NCBI GenBank assembly: GCA_011055275.1
Contig: DSEZ01000092.1
Span: 1 to 12,741, forward strand
Direction: 5' to 3'
Source of the DNA: Thermoprotei archaeon
GTDB taxonomy: Archaea > Thermoproteota > Thermoprotei_A > Marsarchaeales > UBA168
DNA length: 12,741 nucleotides
The position numbers were made by a program, and so were the translations under genes. This document shows positions 1 to 6,963 of this stretch, in pieces. The notes under the pieces are model-generated. The model saw only the letters and a program-made list of their open reading frames with translations. It did not search any database and was not told where the DNA came from. The first letter of the stretch is position 1. Each line of letters opens with the position of its first letter.

Positions 1-47
1 AGCCTGAGAAGGTTGAAGCGCGTCGGGGGTACGTTCATGCGTTCCAT
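1..47 (-). CDS. atpD: A/V-type ATP synthase subunit D, N-terminal fragment (cut by window edge)
   Basis: Reading the minus strand, an ATG at 47 lies 3 nt after the atpB stop (TAA at 53-51) and opens a frame to the window edge: MERMNVPPTRFNLLR. The V/A-type subunit D family characteristically begins with a short 'V.PTR..L..L' motif, and D follows B in many archaeal ATP synthase operons, so both sequence and position agree. Subunit D is the central-stalk rotor shaft that couples the A3B3 head to the membrane ring. A second in-frame ATG at 38 (MNVPPTR) is an alternative start; a GGGGAT motif 6 nt before the ATG at 47 could serve as a weak ribosome-binding site. Only 15 residues are visible, so the identification rests mainly on the motif and on synteny. 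Confidence 0.8.
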   Translation of the reverse strand, partial: MERMNVPPTRFNLLR

Positions 48-50
48 TTT

Positions 51-1451
51 TTAAATCCCCTTCTTCATGTACTTCGATATCTCGTCTGGGCTTACCCTGG
101 TGAGCTCATCCTCAGGAAGAAGCGCTAGGGAATCCCAACCCAGACTCAAGGTCTCCTCAATGTTCCGGTCCTCGTCATCTGCCTGCTTCAAGAACCTCTG
201 CTCAAAGAAGTCTCCGAACTTGAGATACATGCGGTCCTTCTCACTCAACCCTTCCTCTCCTACCACTGTCTCAAGCGACCTCACCTCCTTCATCCTGGCA
301 TAGGATGCGTAAAGCTGGTTTGATAGGTCCATGTGATCCTCTCTGGTGTAGCCTTTTCCGACGCCGTCCTTCATCAACCTTGAAAGACTCAGCGATATGT
401 CTATGGGAGGATATATTCCCCTCCTGTAAAGTCCCCTGTCTAGAACAATTTGCCCTTCGGTTATGTATCCCGTTAGGTCTGGTATGGGATGAGATATGTC
501 GTCATTGGGCATGGTGAGGATAGGTAGCAAAGTTATACTACCCTTCCTTCCTATGATCTTTCCCGCCCTTTCGTATATGGATGCCAGATCAGTATACATG
601 TAGCCGGGATATCCCTTCCTGGCAGGTATCTCGCCCCTGGACGAGCTTATCTCCCTGAGGGCGTTGCAGTAATTGGTCATGTCTGTCATTATCACGAGCA
701 CGTGCATCTGCTCTTCGAAGGCCAAGTACTCCGCCATGGTCAGCCCCACCCTTGGCGCTGTTATCCTTTCCACCGCTGGCGAATCCGCCAAGTTGAGCAC
801 CATAGCCACGTTGGCCAGCGCGCCAGAGTCCTCAAAGCTCTTGCGGAAATACATGGCCTCATCATGCGTTATACCAATAGCCACGAAAACTATGGCGAAC
901 CCCTCCGAAGAGTTAAGCAACTTTGCTTGCCTAGTTATCTGAGCGGCAAGCGCGTTATGAGGCAGGCCTGCCCCGCTGAATATGGGAAGCTTCTGCCCTC
1001 TGACCAAGCTATCCATGCCATCGATGCCAGAAACTCCGGTTTCTATGAACTCGCTTGGGTACTCCCTTGCCGTAGGGTTTATGGGCGAACCATTTATGTC
1101 TGCCTTCTCGCGAGCATAAGGGTAAGGCTTGCCATCAGCAGGTTCGCCAATTCCGTCAAAGACCCTGCCAAGCACCTCCTGGGAAACGCCAACCTCGAGT
1201 CCTCTCCCCAGGAACGTGGCGGACGTCCCGCCTAGTGAAAGATCAGTTGTCCCTTCAAACACCTCCACAACCGCGACATCCCTCGATACCTCAAGCACCC
1301 TGCCCAAGCTGCGACCCCTCGCGGAGCTTATCTCCACAAGTTCGTCATATCCTACGTCCTTAACGCCCTTGATAAACACGAGTGGACCGTTTATCTGAGT
1401 GACCGTCGCGTAGCTGATCCTTCTCTTAAGACCCATCTGGATTTCGTTCAC
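51..1451 (-). CDS. atpB: A/V-type ATP synthase subunit B (non-catalytic head subunit)
   Basis: This encodes a 466-residue subunit B of the archaeal A1 head, which alternates with subunit A in the A3B3 hexamer and binds nucleotide without being the main catalytic site. The beta-barrel N-terminus (about 14-80) is followed by the RecA-like core; where subunit A has a P-loop, this protein has SGAGLPHN (about 159-166), the expected B signature. The length is normal for the family. The start is a GTG at 1451 that overlaps the atpA stop in a 4-nt GTGA. It is preceded at 5 nt by GAGGTGAT (1464-1457), a perfect match to the expected anti-Shine-Dalgarno partner, so GTG is preferred over the in-frame ATG at 1436. 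It lies between atpA and atpD in one co-directional operon. Confidence 0.97.
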   Translation of the reverse strand: MNEIQMGLKRRISYATVTQINGPLVFIKGVKDVGYDELVEISSARGRSLGRVLEVSRDVAVVEVFEGTTDLSLGGTSATFLGRGLEVGVSQEVLGRVFDGIGEPADGKPYPYAREKADINGSPINPTAREYPSEFIETGVSGIDGMDSLVRGQKLPIFSGAGLPHNALAAQITRQAKLLNSSEGFAIVFVAIGITHDEAMYFRKSFEDSGALANVAMVLNLADSPAVERITAPRVGLTMAEYLAFEEQMHVLVIMTDMTNYCNALREISSSRGEIPARKGYPGYMYTDLASIYERAGKIIGRKGSITLLPILTMPNDDISHPIPDLTGYITEGQIVLDRGLYRRGIYPPIDISLSLSRLMKDGVGKGYTREDHMDLSNQLYASYARMKEVRSLETVVGEEGLSEKDRMYLKFGDFFEQRFLKQADDEDRNIEETLSLGWDSLALLPEDELTRVSPDEISKYMKKGI

Positions 1452-3196
1452 TTTCTATCACCTCGATCAATTTCACCAGCCAAGGACTTGGGGGCATCCT
1501 CAGCTCTCTTCGCAAGGTCCTCGAGCTTAGACTCTTCGGACACCGTAAAGCGAGCCCTAATCAGCTCTTGGACTATGGGAAGGGCCTCTATTTCCGCCTC
1601 AGGTATCTTTTTCTCTATTATCTTTTCCGATGACCGATAGAAGCCTATCATTGCCTTGAGCAAAAGGTACTGCTTTCTTGGCGAAGAATACGTGTCGACA
1701 TCGTTGAAGGCGTTCTGCTGTAGAAAGCCCTCCCTAAGTACCCTAGCGACAAGAAGCGTTAACTTTTGGGATTCTGGCAGAGCCTCGATGCCCACAAGCC
1801 TTACCAAGCTTTCTAGGTCGTTTTCCGTCTGGAGAATGCGGAATGCCTCGGCCACGAGGTCAGGCCAATCTTCGCCCGTGTGCTTTATCCACCAAGGGCT
1901 AACCGTTGAAGAGTACTGAGAATAGCTGGTGATCCAGTTTATAGAGGGAAAGTGCCTTCTGTCCGCCAGATCCTTATCCAAGCCCCAGAAAACCTGAACG
2001 AACCTAAGACTATTCTGCGTTACGGGCTCCGAGAAATCACCCCCCATGGGGGATACGGCCCCGACGACCGTCACAGATCCCTCTTTCCCCTGTAGGGTTT
2101 TCACCCTTCCTGCCCTTTCGTAAAATTCCGCAAGGCGACTTGCCAGATAGGGTGGATATCCCTCCTCTCCCGGCATTTCCTCCAGCCTGCCAGATATCTC
2201 CCTTAGGGCCTCAGCCCAGCGGGATGTGGAGTCAGCCATAAGCGCCACGTTATATCCCATGTCGCGGAAGTACTCGGCTATGGTTATACCCGTGTATATA
2301 CTGGCCTCCCTCGCGGCTACGGGCATATTGCTCGTGTTTGCTATAAGAACAGTCCTCATCATCAATGGCTTACCCGTGCGGGGATCCATCAGTTTGGGAA
2401 AGTCCCTTAGTACCTCGGTCATCTCGTTTCCCCTTTCTCCGCATCCCACATACACAACTACGTCCGCATCAGCCCACTTCGCAAGCTGATGCTGAACTAC
2501 GGTCTTACCCGTTCCGAAGCCACCGGGAATTATGGCGGAGCCGCCCTTGGCGACCGGGGAAAGGGCGTCTATTATCCTCTGTCCTGTCACAAGGGGTTCA
2601 TCTGCAGGAAGCCTCTCCATGTAAGGTCTTGGCGTTCTCACCGGCCACTTGTGGTATAAGTGAAGCTCCTGTGAGGGAAGCTTAGCGATTGGATCCTCAA
2701 GGGAATAGCCACCCTCATCGGCTACCCACTGCAGCTCTCCGCTTACGTCAGGCGGAACCAGCACTGCATGCTTAACGATCTCCGTCTCCTGAACGTAACC
2801 AAGGACCTGTCCGCCAGCGACCTTTTGTCCCGCCAAGGCAATTGGCAAGAAGTGCCATCTCTTTGTTCTGTCAAGCGGCGGTGCGCTGACGCCCCTCTTA
2901 ATAAAAGTCCCTTCTTTTTCCTTGAGGGAAGACAAAGGGCGCTGAATCCCATCGTAAATCGTTCCTATGAGCCCTGGTCCAAGTTCAACGGAAAGGGGAT
3001 TTCCAGTGCGGGTTATGGGTTCTCCTGGCTTAAGCCCATATGTGTCCTCGTAAACCTGTACAAAAGCGCGATCCCCATCGATCCTTATGACCTCTCCCAC
3101 TAGGCCCTGCTCACCTACTAGTACCAGCTCATGCATCTTTACCCCGGTAGATTCTTCAGCTTCCACGACAGCCCCGCTAACCCTGTATATGCGCAT
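1448..3196 (-). CDS. atpA: A/V-type ATP synthase subunit A (catalytic)
   Basis: This is the catalytic subunit of the archaeal A1 head, which makes or hydrolyses ATP. From the ATG at 3196 it is 582 residues, the normal family length. Visible are the beta-barrel start [16 protein letters not shown], the family-specific bulge insertion (about 110-190), the P-loop GGFGTGKT (about 225-232) and the catalytic glutamate in GCGERGNEM (about 254), followed by [13 protein letters not shown] and the ordered C-terminal helical domain. The frame is open further upstream to 3253, but the family alignment starts at MRIYR and GGTGAT (3206-3201) lies 4 nt before that ATG, so the shorter form is chosen. It overlaps the end of atpE by 20 nt and the start of atpB by 4 nt, which suggests translational coupling. 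Confidence 0.97.
   Translation of the reverse strand: MRIYRVSGAVVEAEESTGVKMHELVLVGEQGLVGEVIRIDGDRAFVQVYEDTYGLKPGEPITRTGNPLSVELGPGLIGTIYDGIQRPLSSLKEKEGTFIKRGVSAPPLDRTKRWHFLPIALAGQKVAGGQVLGYVQETEIVKHAVLVPPDVSGELQWVADEGGYSLEDPIAKLPSQELHLYHKWPVRTPRPYMERLPADEPLVTGQRIIDALSPVAKGGSAIIPGGFGTGKTVVQHQLAKWADADVVVYVGCGERGNEMTEVLRDFPKLMDPRTGKPLMMRTVLIANTSNMPVAAREASIYTGITIAEYFRDMGYNVALMADSTSRWAEALREISGRLEEMPGEEGYPPYLASRLAEFYERAGRVKTLQGKEGSVTVVGAVSPMGGDFSEPVTQNSLRFVQVFWGLDKDLADRRHFPSINWITSYSQYSSTVSPWWIKHTGEDWPDLVAEAFRILQTENDLESLVRLVGIEALPESQKLTLLVARVLREGFLQQNAFNDVDTYSSPRKQYLLLKAMIGFYRSSEKIIEKKIPEAEIEALPIVQELIRARFTVSEESKLEDLAKRAEDAPKSLAGEIDRGDRK
1457..1464 (-). promoter_or_regulatory. Strong Shine-Dalgarno site of atpB
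   Basis: GAGGTGAT on the minus strand sits 5 nt before the GTG start of atpB, inside the end of atpA. It fixes the GTG as the start. It also shows that this organism uses Shine-Dalgarno initiation inside operons even though its first genes look leaderless. Confidence 0.8.
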
Positions 3197-3812
3197 CTGA
3201 ATCACCAAACAGCAACCCATCCACGAGATCAAGCCTACTCCGAAATATTTCATCTATCATGGATTCCAGCGAATAATCAACGCTTAAAAGACCGTCCTTC
3301 GAAGCAAGTTGAACCCCACCTATGATGTCCTTCTCGTGGAAATCGGCCTCAGCTCCCAACTTTTTCGCGGCCCTCTCGAGGTAATCCACGTCCGATGATC
3401 TACAGTAAATGATCACTTCCTTAGAACCTATGGCGCTTATACCGTCGACTAAGCACCTAGAGAGAAACCCGCGATAATCTTGAGACGACACGAAGGCCTT
3501 TATTTTCTCAACTAAAGCGGACCTGAGCCTGCTTCTTGCATCTTCCCTCGCCTGTATAAGCTCGTTTTTGACTTCCATGGACGCAAGGGATAAGGCCTTC
3601 CTCTCCTCGGCGTCGGCCTTAAGTCCAATCTCCCTCTTTTTTTCAGATAAGTTACTGGCGAGCTGTTTATAAACCCGCTCTAACACGCTCTTGGCATCTG
3701 CCAAAGCTGAGTCCAGGGCACTGTCATATTGAGATATGGCATCAGATACTATCTTATTGTAAAGCGAACTGAGATCTCCTTCTATCTCAGGCAACCTTGG
3801 TCCCCACCACAC
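3177..3812 (-). CDS. atpE: A/V-type ATP synthase subunit E (peripheral stalk)
   Basis: Subunit E forms the coiled-coil peripheral stalk that holds the A3B3 head still against rotation. The protein has a long charged, Ala/Glu/Lys-rich helical N-terminal half (about 10-115) with coiled-coil character and a C-terminal globular domain (about 130-195) containing the family-like GGVQLASKDGLLSVDYSLESM. Position between F and A supports the call. The start is uncertain. A GTG at 3812 gives 211 residues with a GGAG motif 9-10 nt upstream; an in-frame TTG at 3794 gives 205 residues starting at PEIEGDLSS, which looks more like a natural N-terminus and shortens the overlap with atpF to 8 nt. The stop is TAG at 3179-3177, inside the start of atpA. 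Confidence 0.9.
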   Translation of the reverse strand: MWWGPRLPEIEGDLSSLYNKIVSDAISQYDSALDSALADAKSVLERVYKQLASNLSEKKREIGLKADAEERKALSLASMEVKNELIQAREDARSRLRSALVEKIKAFVSSQDYRGFLSRCLVDGISAIGSKEVIIYCRSSDVDYLERAAKKLGAEADFHEKDIIGGVQLASKDGLLSVDYSLESMIDEIFRSRLDLVDGLLFGDSDAHIQG

Positions 3813-4086
3813 GCGTTAGGGCTCCCATAAAGCTCGATAAATCTACACCAGTACCGCTTAGCACAACAACCGGAGTGGGGCTACTGGCCATAACGTCCCT
3901 CAACTCCTTGCTAAGCGATGATGCCCACGGCTCCGATATTATAACAAAAGCGTATTTGCCAGACCAAAGTGCAACCTGCAGATTTGAAATCGCGTGATCC
4001 CTGTCAGGTGCGCTTAAAATCTGGGCACCCGCCGCTGCGAAGCCATCGGCCAAGTCAGATGACCCCATGAATGCCACACTCGCCAT
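3787..4086 (-). CDS. atpF: A/V-type ATP synthase subunit F (central stalk)
   Basis: Subunit F is the small Rossmann-like protein that binds subunit D in the central stalk. From the ATG at 4086 the protein is 99 residues, the usual length, with an alternating strand/helix pattern: MASVAFMGSSDLADGFAAAG at the start and YAFVIISEPW and PTPVVVLSG later. The frame is open upstream to 4134, but MASVAF matches the family start and a TATA-like box (4114-4107) sits about 24 nt upstream of this ATG with no Shine-Dalgarno sequence, fitting a leaderless mRNA. It is the first gene of the F-E-A-B-D unit; its TGA stop overlaps the start of atpE. Confidence 0.9.
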   Translation of the reverse strand: MASVAFMGSSDLADGFAAAGAQILSAPDRDHAISNLQVALWSGKYAFVIISEPWASSLSKELRDVMASSPTPVVVLSGTGVDLSSFMGALTRVVGTKVA

Positions 4087-4104
4087 ATGTATGCCATGCC
4101 GGTG

Positions 4105-4114
4105 GTTAAAAAGC
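4105..4114 (-). promoter_or_regulatory. Putative archaeal promoter (TATA box) of the ATP synthase operon
   Basis: CTTTTTAACC on the minus strand is centred about 24 nt before the atpF ATG. With no ribosome-binding site in between, the transcript probably starts at or next to the ATG. Confidence 0.6.
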
Positions 4115-4218
4115 GTGAGGGTAATGCAGAGCAAGCCGGACTGTTATGTCGCTCGTACACCGCTCATTAGTGAAACACCGATAAACTATTGATAAAGCTA
4201 TTGAGGCATTCCGAAAGC

Positions 4219-4266
4219 AAACTGCCCGTACTTGCAGGCGATTTTCCGGCTAACCAACACGCCTGC
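4219..4266. repeat. Dispersed hairpin repeat, copy 1
   Basis: Positions 4219-4260 match 6739-6781 with 36 of 43 aligned columns identical (six substitutions, five of them transitions, and one gap, counted by eye). The copy carries perfect 7-bp inverted arms GCAGGCG (4234-4240) and CGCCTGC (4260-4266) around a 19-nt loop containing TTTTCCGGCTAACC. It could be a terminal hairpin of a decayed IS200/IS605-type element or a small structured RNA. On the minus strand it reads VLVSRKIACKYGQF in an open frame, so a protein relic is also possible. Confidence 0.65.
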
Positions 4267-4428
4267 TTTCACAAAAGGAATTCCTGTGGACGCTGCGTCA
4301 TGCCAATAGAGATGAGATGATTCCCATCCTCGTTTCGAACGCAAAGTCCTATCGGGTAAAATATATGCGTTCTATTCATGTCATAAATCTAAAACATGTT
4401 TAAACTGACTCTCTTAGAAGCGAGCTAT

Positions 4429-4641
4429 TCATCCGCCCTTCACGGACTCCAACCCTCTAATCTCAATAAATGTAATCCTCAATAAATGTAATCTGCCCAC
4501 TCTAACGAACAGACGAGACCCTGCTCCCTCTTCACTCCCCATCGATAAATCGTCCGTAAAGCTTACGGCAAAAATAATAGGTAGGTCAAGAAAAGCGCGT
4601 TCAAAAGAGCTTCTAACTGATTGCGGCCACATCAACACCAT
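4429..4641 (-). CDS. Possible small protein of unknown function (70 aa)
   Basis: I do not recognise this protein. It begins MVLMWPQSVRSSFERAF and ends ESVKGG, with no membrane segment, zinc ligands or known motif. Support is positional: on the minus strand TTATAAAAAA (4670-4661) lies about 25 nt before the ATG at 4641, as in leaderless archaeal genes, and GAGGT lies 4 nt before the ATG. Against it are the lack of family resemblance and a 16-bp tandem duplication (4462-4493) inside the 3' part, which is not a multiple of three and so has changed the reading frame of the last ~10 codons. An inverted repeat CCGTAA-AGC-TTACGG lies at 4554-4568. It may be a real small gene, or a chance frame in decaying DNA. 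Confidence 0.3.
   Translation of the reverse strand: MVLMWPQSVRSSFERAFLDLPIIFAVSFTDDLSMGSEEGAGSRLFVRVGRLHLLRITFIEIRGLESVKGG
4462..4493. repeat. Perfect 16-bp tandem duplication
   Basis: The unit CTCAATAAATGTAATC occurs at 4462-4477 and again at 4478-4493 with no mismatch. Only two copies are present, so it looks like a recent slippage or duplication event rather than a repeat array. Confidence 0.95.
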
Positions 4642-4660
4642 ATTAACCTCATCCCAAGGA

Positions 4661-4679
4661 TTTTTTATAAACCTTTAAA
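4661..4679. promoter_or_regulatory. Overlapping TATA-like boxes, possibly divergent promoters
   Basis: TTTTTTATAA followed by ACCTTTAAA. On the minus strand the box is about 25 nt from the 70-aa frame start at 4641. On the plus strand it would start a transcript near 4695, about 85 nt ahead of the PIMT gene at 4782, which has no obvious closer TATA box or Shine-Dalgarno sequence. Confidence 0.4.
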
Positions 4680-4781
4680 CTCACGCGATATCGGCTTTCC
4701 GCTCACAAAAAACTTTCCTTAGAAGCTTTCTATTATCTGCTTTCACACCGATCGGCGATCGTCAAACTAAAAATCAAGCAC

Positions 4782-5435
4782 ATGATATCTAACGTGTACG
4801 AAAGGGAAAGAAACCGCATGGTTGATATTCTCGTTCAAGAGGGCTTCATTAAGTCACAGGCCGTGGAGCAAGCCATGAGAAGGGTTCCAAGACATAGGTT
4901 CGTTGCGAAGGGCTACGAGGCAGTTGCGTACGAAGACGCGCCATTTCCCACCGAGAACGGCCAAACAACGTCCGCGCCTTCAATAATAGCCATCATGTGC
5001 GAGGCTGCGCTTCCTTTTTCTCTCATGTTTGAAGTAGGATGCGGATACGGTTATTTGGTCTCGGTATGCGCTCTTGCACAGCCCAATGGAAAAATAATTA
5101 CAGCTGAACTTTACGAGAATATAGCTACCCATGCAGCCAAGAACTTTACCGACTTAGGCATCGATGACAGAGTTACCGTCATCGTCTTCGACGGTTCACT
5201 GGGCCCTCCGTTGAATACCCAACCAGACACCATAATCATTTCCGCCGCGGCTCCAGAAGTACCTCACGCTGTATTTGAAAAATTGGCAGAGGGTGGGAAG
5301 ATGATTGTACCGGTAGGAACCGATGTGCAAGAATTGCTGCTAGTGAAGAAGAAAGGAGCCATGATCACCAAACCTCTCATTCCATGCATATTTGTTCCAA
5401 TGCAGGGCACGTACGGAGCAGGGCATTACCCGTAA
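4782..5435 (+). CDS. pcm: Protein-L-isoaspartate O-methyltransferase family protein
   Basis: This 217-residue protein belongs to the PIMT family, which uses S-adenosylmethionine to methylate isoaspartyl residues and so start repair of damaged proteins in the cytoplasm. The helical N-terminus with RRVPRHRFV (33-41), the substrate/active-site segment ENGQTTSAPSIIAIM (58-72), the AdoMet motif FEVGCGYGYLVS (83-94) and the later strands IIISAAAPEVP (151-161) and GGKMIVPVG (171-179) appear in family order, and length is normal. AdoMet motif I is atypical: most members read E-G-T/S-G-S-G-Y, here the variable positions are Cys and Tyr, and the GQTISxP motif reads GQTTSAP. The first ATG is used; GTG at 4794 or ATG at 4818 are alternatives. 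The next gene, phoU-like, follows 50 nt later but seems to have its own promoter. Confidence 0.88.
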   Translation: MISNVYERERNRMVDILVQEGFIKSQAVEQAMRRVPRHRFVAKGYEAVAYEDAPFPTENGQTTSAPSIIAIMCEAALPFSLMFEVGCGYGYLVSVCALAQPNGKIITAELYENIATHAAKNFTDLGIDDRVTVIVFDGSLGPPLNTQPDTIIISAAAPEVPHAVFEKLAEGGKMIVPVGTDVQELLLVKKKGAMITKPLIPCIFVPMQGTYGAGHYP

Positions 5436-5456
5436 GCGCTAAAAACGCGCGCACAT

Positions 5457-5466
5457 AACTTTATCT
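5457..5466 (+). promoter_or_regulatory. Putative TATA box of the AbrB-PhoU gene
   Basis: AACTTTATCT is centred about 24-25 nt before the ATG at 5486 and only 12 nt before the ATG at 5474. This spacing favours the second ATG as the start of a leaderless transcript. Confidence 0.45.
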
Positions 5467-5485
5467 TCTCAAGATGCATAAATAT

Positions 5486-6466
5486 ATGTCTTACAGAAAG
5501 GTTCAAAAGACCTCAAAAGGAACATATCTCATATCGCTGCCAAAGGAGTGGGCTACTGAGTACTCTTTAGATAAGCAAGAAGCGCTCTTGATAACTCAAG
5601 GCTCCGATGGATCGCTAGTAATCAGACCTCCTCAAGCGAGAAACAAGGAGATCAAGGTAACCCTCCACATGGCTCCTTACATATCTAGGCACATAACGTG
5701 GAGCTACCTTATGGGGGCGGACCTCGTCGAGATCATAGGAGATACCCCCATAACTAAGGAGGAAAAGTCCGAAATAAAAGAGGCCATAAGTAGGCTGGCG
5801 GGATTTGAGATAATTGACGAGAAAGAAGATAAGATAACCATAGGAACGCTCATGGAAGCCGGACCCGGTTTCATAGATAAATACCTCAGAAAAGAGCTCT
5901 TTGTAACAACTGGAATGGAGCGCGAAGCGGTCGAGGCTTTTCTTAAAGGAGATGCGGAGTCGGCTCAAGACGTCAAGGAAAGAGATGATGAGGTCGACAG
6001 ACTATATTTCCTGCTGGTAAGGCTTACGCGGGGAGCCATAGGAAACACTTACATCAGCGAGAAGTTGGAAATCAGTCCGCTGTCAGCGCTTGACATAAGA
6101 GAGGCATCGGAAGTACTGGAAAACCTGGCCGACTACGCCGTAAAGGTGGCGAGCTTAGTAGCATCTCAGCGTGCGCTTGCGCCTAAAGATGAAGTCTCCG
6201 TTAGGTCGTTTCTGAGTGAAATCATGGACATTCAGGGAAGGGCCATAGAAGCGCTGCTTTCAAACGCGTTTCAGGATGTGCCATCTCTACTCGAGCGGAG
6301 ATCAAAGCTCGTAGATCTATTGAGGTTCGAGACAACGGGCAAGGGATGCGACCTTATGAAAGTGCTCAACTTTCAGGCGGCCATGGAGCAAGTGCTTGAG
6401 CGCACCTATGACCTGGTTGACCTAATCGTGCCAAAGACTATAGACGCAACCACGACTAACACCTGA
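5486..6466 (+). CDS. AbrB/SpoVT-type DNA-binding and PhoU domain regulator
   Basis: The protein has an N-terminal AbrB/MazE-like swapped-hairpin DNA-binding domain (about 1-50, MSYRKVQKTSKGTYLISLPK then a strand ending SLVIRPP) and an all-helical PhoU-type region (roughly 105-315) with the typical conserved acidic patches such as KERDDEVDRLYFLLVRL. This architecture is common in archaea, where the proteins are annotated as phosphate uptake regulators; whether phosphate is the signal here is not shown, and no pst or pit transporter is adjacent. The start at 5486 is chosen because family members begin M-x-x-RKVQKTG and because of the TATA spacing; ATG 5474 would add MHKY. From 5486 the product is 326 residues. 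It ends 11 bp inside the oppositely oriented TnpB-like remnant. Confidence 0.85.
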   Translation: MSYRKVQKTSKGTYLISLPKEWATEYSLDKQEALLITQGSDGSLVIRPPQARNKEIKVTLHMAPYISRHITWSYLMGADLVEIIGDTPITKEEKSEIKEAISRLAGFEIIDEKEDKITIGTLMEAGPGFIDKYLRKELFVTTGMEREAVEAFLKGDAESAQDVKERDDEVDRLYFLLVRLTRGAIGNTYISEKLEISPLSALDIREASEVLENLADYAVKVASLVASQRALAPKDEVSVRSFLSEIMDIQGRAIEALLSNAFQDVPSLLERRSKLVDLLRFETTGKGCDLMKVLNFQAAMEQVLERTYDLVDLIVPKTIDATTTNT

Positions 6467-6790
6467 CATCCTGCCACCCTGATAGGTGTGGGGTTCCTGC
6501 TTCAACGACCACGCTCGATCCCCATGCCACCGGAGCGCAGTTTCCCGACGCTGGAAACCTTCCTTTGACCACATCCGGAAGGCGGGTTACGGAGCGTTTA
6601 TTCACGGGCATGAGTTCGGGCATGCCCCACCCTACCATCGGTTTGGTTATCCCTATGAGCGAGCACATGATCGCCGTAAAAGTTTTTCGCAATTCATCTC
6701 ATCCCTGAAGATCGGAGCTTTCTTGCTCATTTTCTCGTAAACTGGCCATACTTGTAGGTGGTTTTTCCGGTTAACCAACACACCCCTAAC
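6456..6790 (-). pseudogene. Probable decayed 3' end of a TnpB-type (IS200/IS605) gene
   Basis: The minus strand from 6692 to 6456 reads a frame whose C-terminal half, WGMPELMPVNKRS ... SGNCAPVAWGSSVVVEAG then TPHLSGW, resembles the poorly conserved tails of archaeal TnpB proteins, which often end in an 'EAGSP/EAGTP' motif after a Gly/Trp-Gly-rich stretch. Upstream on the same strand, 6786-6738 reads VLVNRK; removing a single extra A in the A-run at 6762-6766 continues it as TTYKYGQF, in line with copy 1 (SRKIACKYGQF). No RuvC catalytic residues or CxxC zinc fingers are visible, and the frames are broken by stops, so nothing functional would be made. The family match is from memory of motif style, not from an alignment; a non-coding origin is possible. 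Confidence 0.4.
6739..6788. repeat. Dispersed hairpin repeat, copy 2
   Basis: This matches copy 1 at 4219-4260 in 36 of 43 aligned columns. The arms have diverged but still pair: TAGGTG (6755-6760) with CAC (6781-6783) and CTA (6786-6788) around a two-base CC bulge. The pair C4239-G4261 of copy 1 is replaced by T6759-A6782 here, a compensatory change. The loop keeps TTTTTCCGGTTAACC, with GGTTAACC itself palindromic. Confidence 0.65.
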
Positions 6791-6936
6791 AGAAGCTTAT
6801 GGCATCAGGGCGCCTTACCATGATATCAGCGCCACAGCCATCCAGACGGAGATACCGCATCGAGCTACTTTGCATAGTTCCACAGGGCGCTATTCATGCG
6901 TTTCCTCACGGAATTCTGCTCCTCGATCGCCATTAA

Positions 6937-6944
6937 CTTAAAAA
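6937..6944 (+). promoter_or_regulatory. Putative TATA box of the DUF763 gene
   Basis: CTTAAAAA is centred about 24 nt before the ATG at 6964, with no Shine-Dalgarno sequence in between. This selects the ATG over the TTG at 6955 and suggests a leaderless mRNA. Confidence 0.55.
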
Positions 6945-6963
6945 CGATAAATGCTTGATATTC

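Larger units (their letters stand above)
4087..4781. other. Intergenic region between atpF and the PIMT gene
   Basis: About 695 bases with no convincing conserved gene. It holds the atpF promoter, a 43-nt repeat shared with 6739-6781, a 57-codon open frame on the minus strand (4371-4201) whose end includes that repeat, a possible 70-aa gene (4429-4641), a 16-bp tandem duplication and a pair of divergent TATA-like boxes near 4661-4679. A short stretch at 4425-4446 also resembles 6890-6912 (17 of 23 aligned columns by eye), hinting that the two intergenic regions share ancestry. Confidence 0.6.
6467..6963. other. Intergenic region between AbrB-PhoU and DUF763 genes
   Basis: About 500 bases without an intact gene. 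It contains the TnpB-like remnant, the second copy of the dispersed hairpin repeat (6739-6788), a weakly similar patch to 4425-4446, and the DUF763 promoter at its right end. The plus-strand frame at 6486-6740 is the antisense of the remnant. Confidence 0.6.

Noticed and set aside
702-1235. 177-codon plus-strand frame opposite atpB
   Set aside because: It is the antisense of a strongly conserved atpB region, has no family resemblance and no promoter or ribosome-binding site.
4087-4781. CRISPR-like repetition
   Set aside because: The only tandem repeat is a two-copy 16-bp duplication without spacers, and no cas genes are in the window.
6486-6740. 84-codon plus-strand frame
   Set aside because: Antisense of the TnpB-like remnant; no promoter or homology seen by eye.
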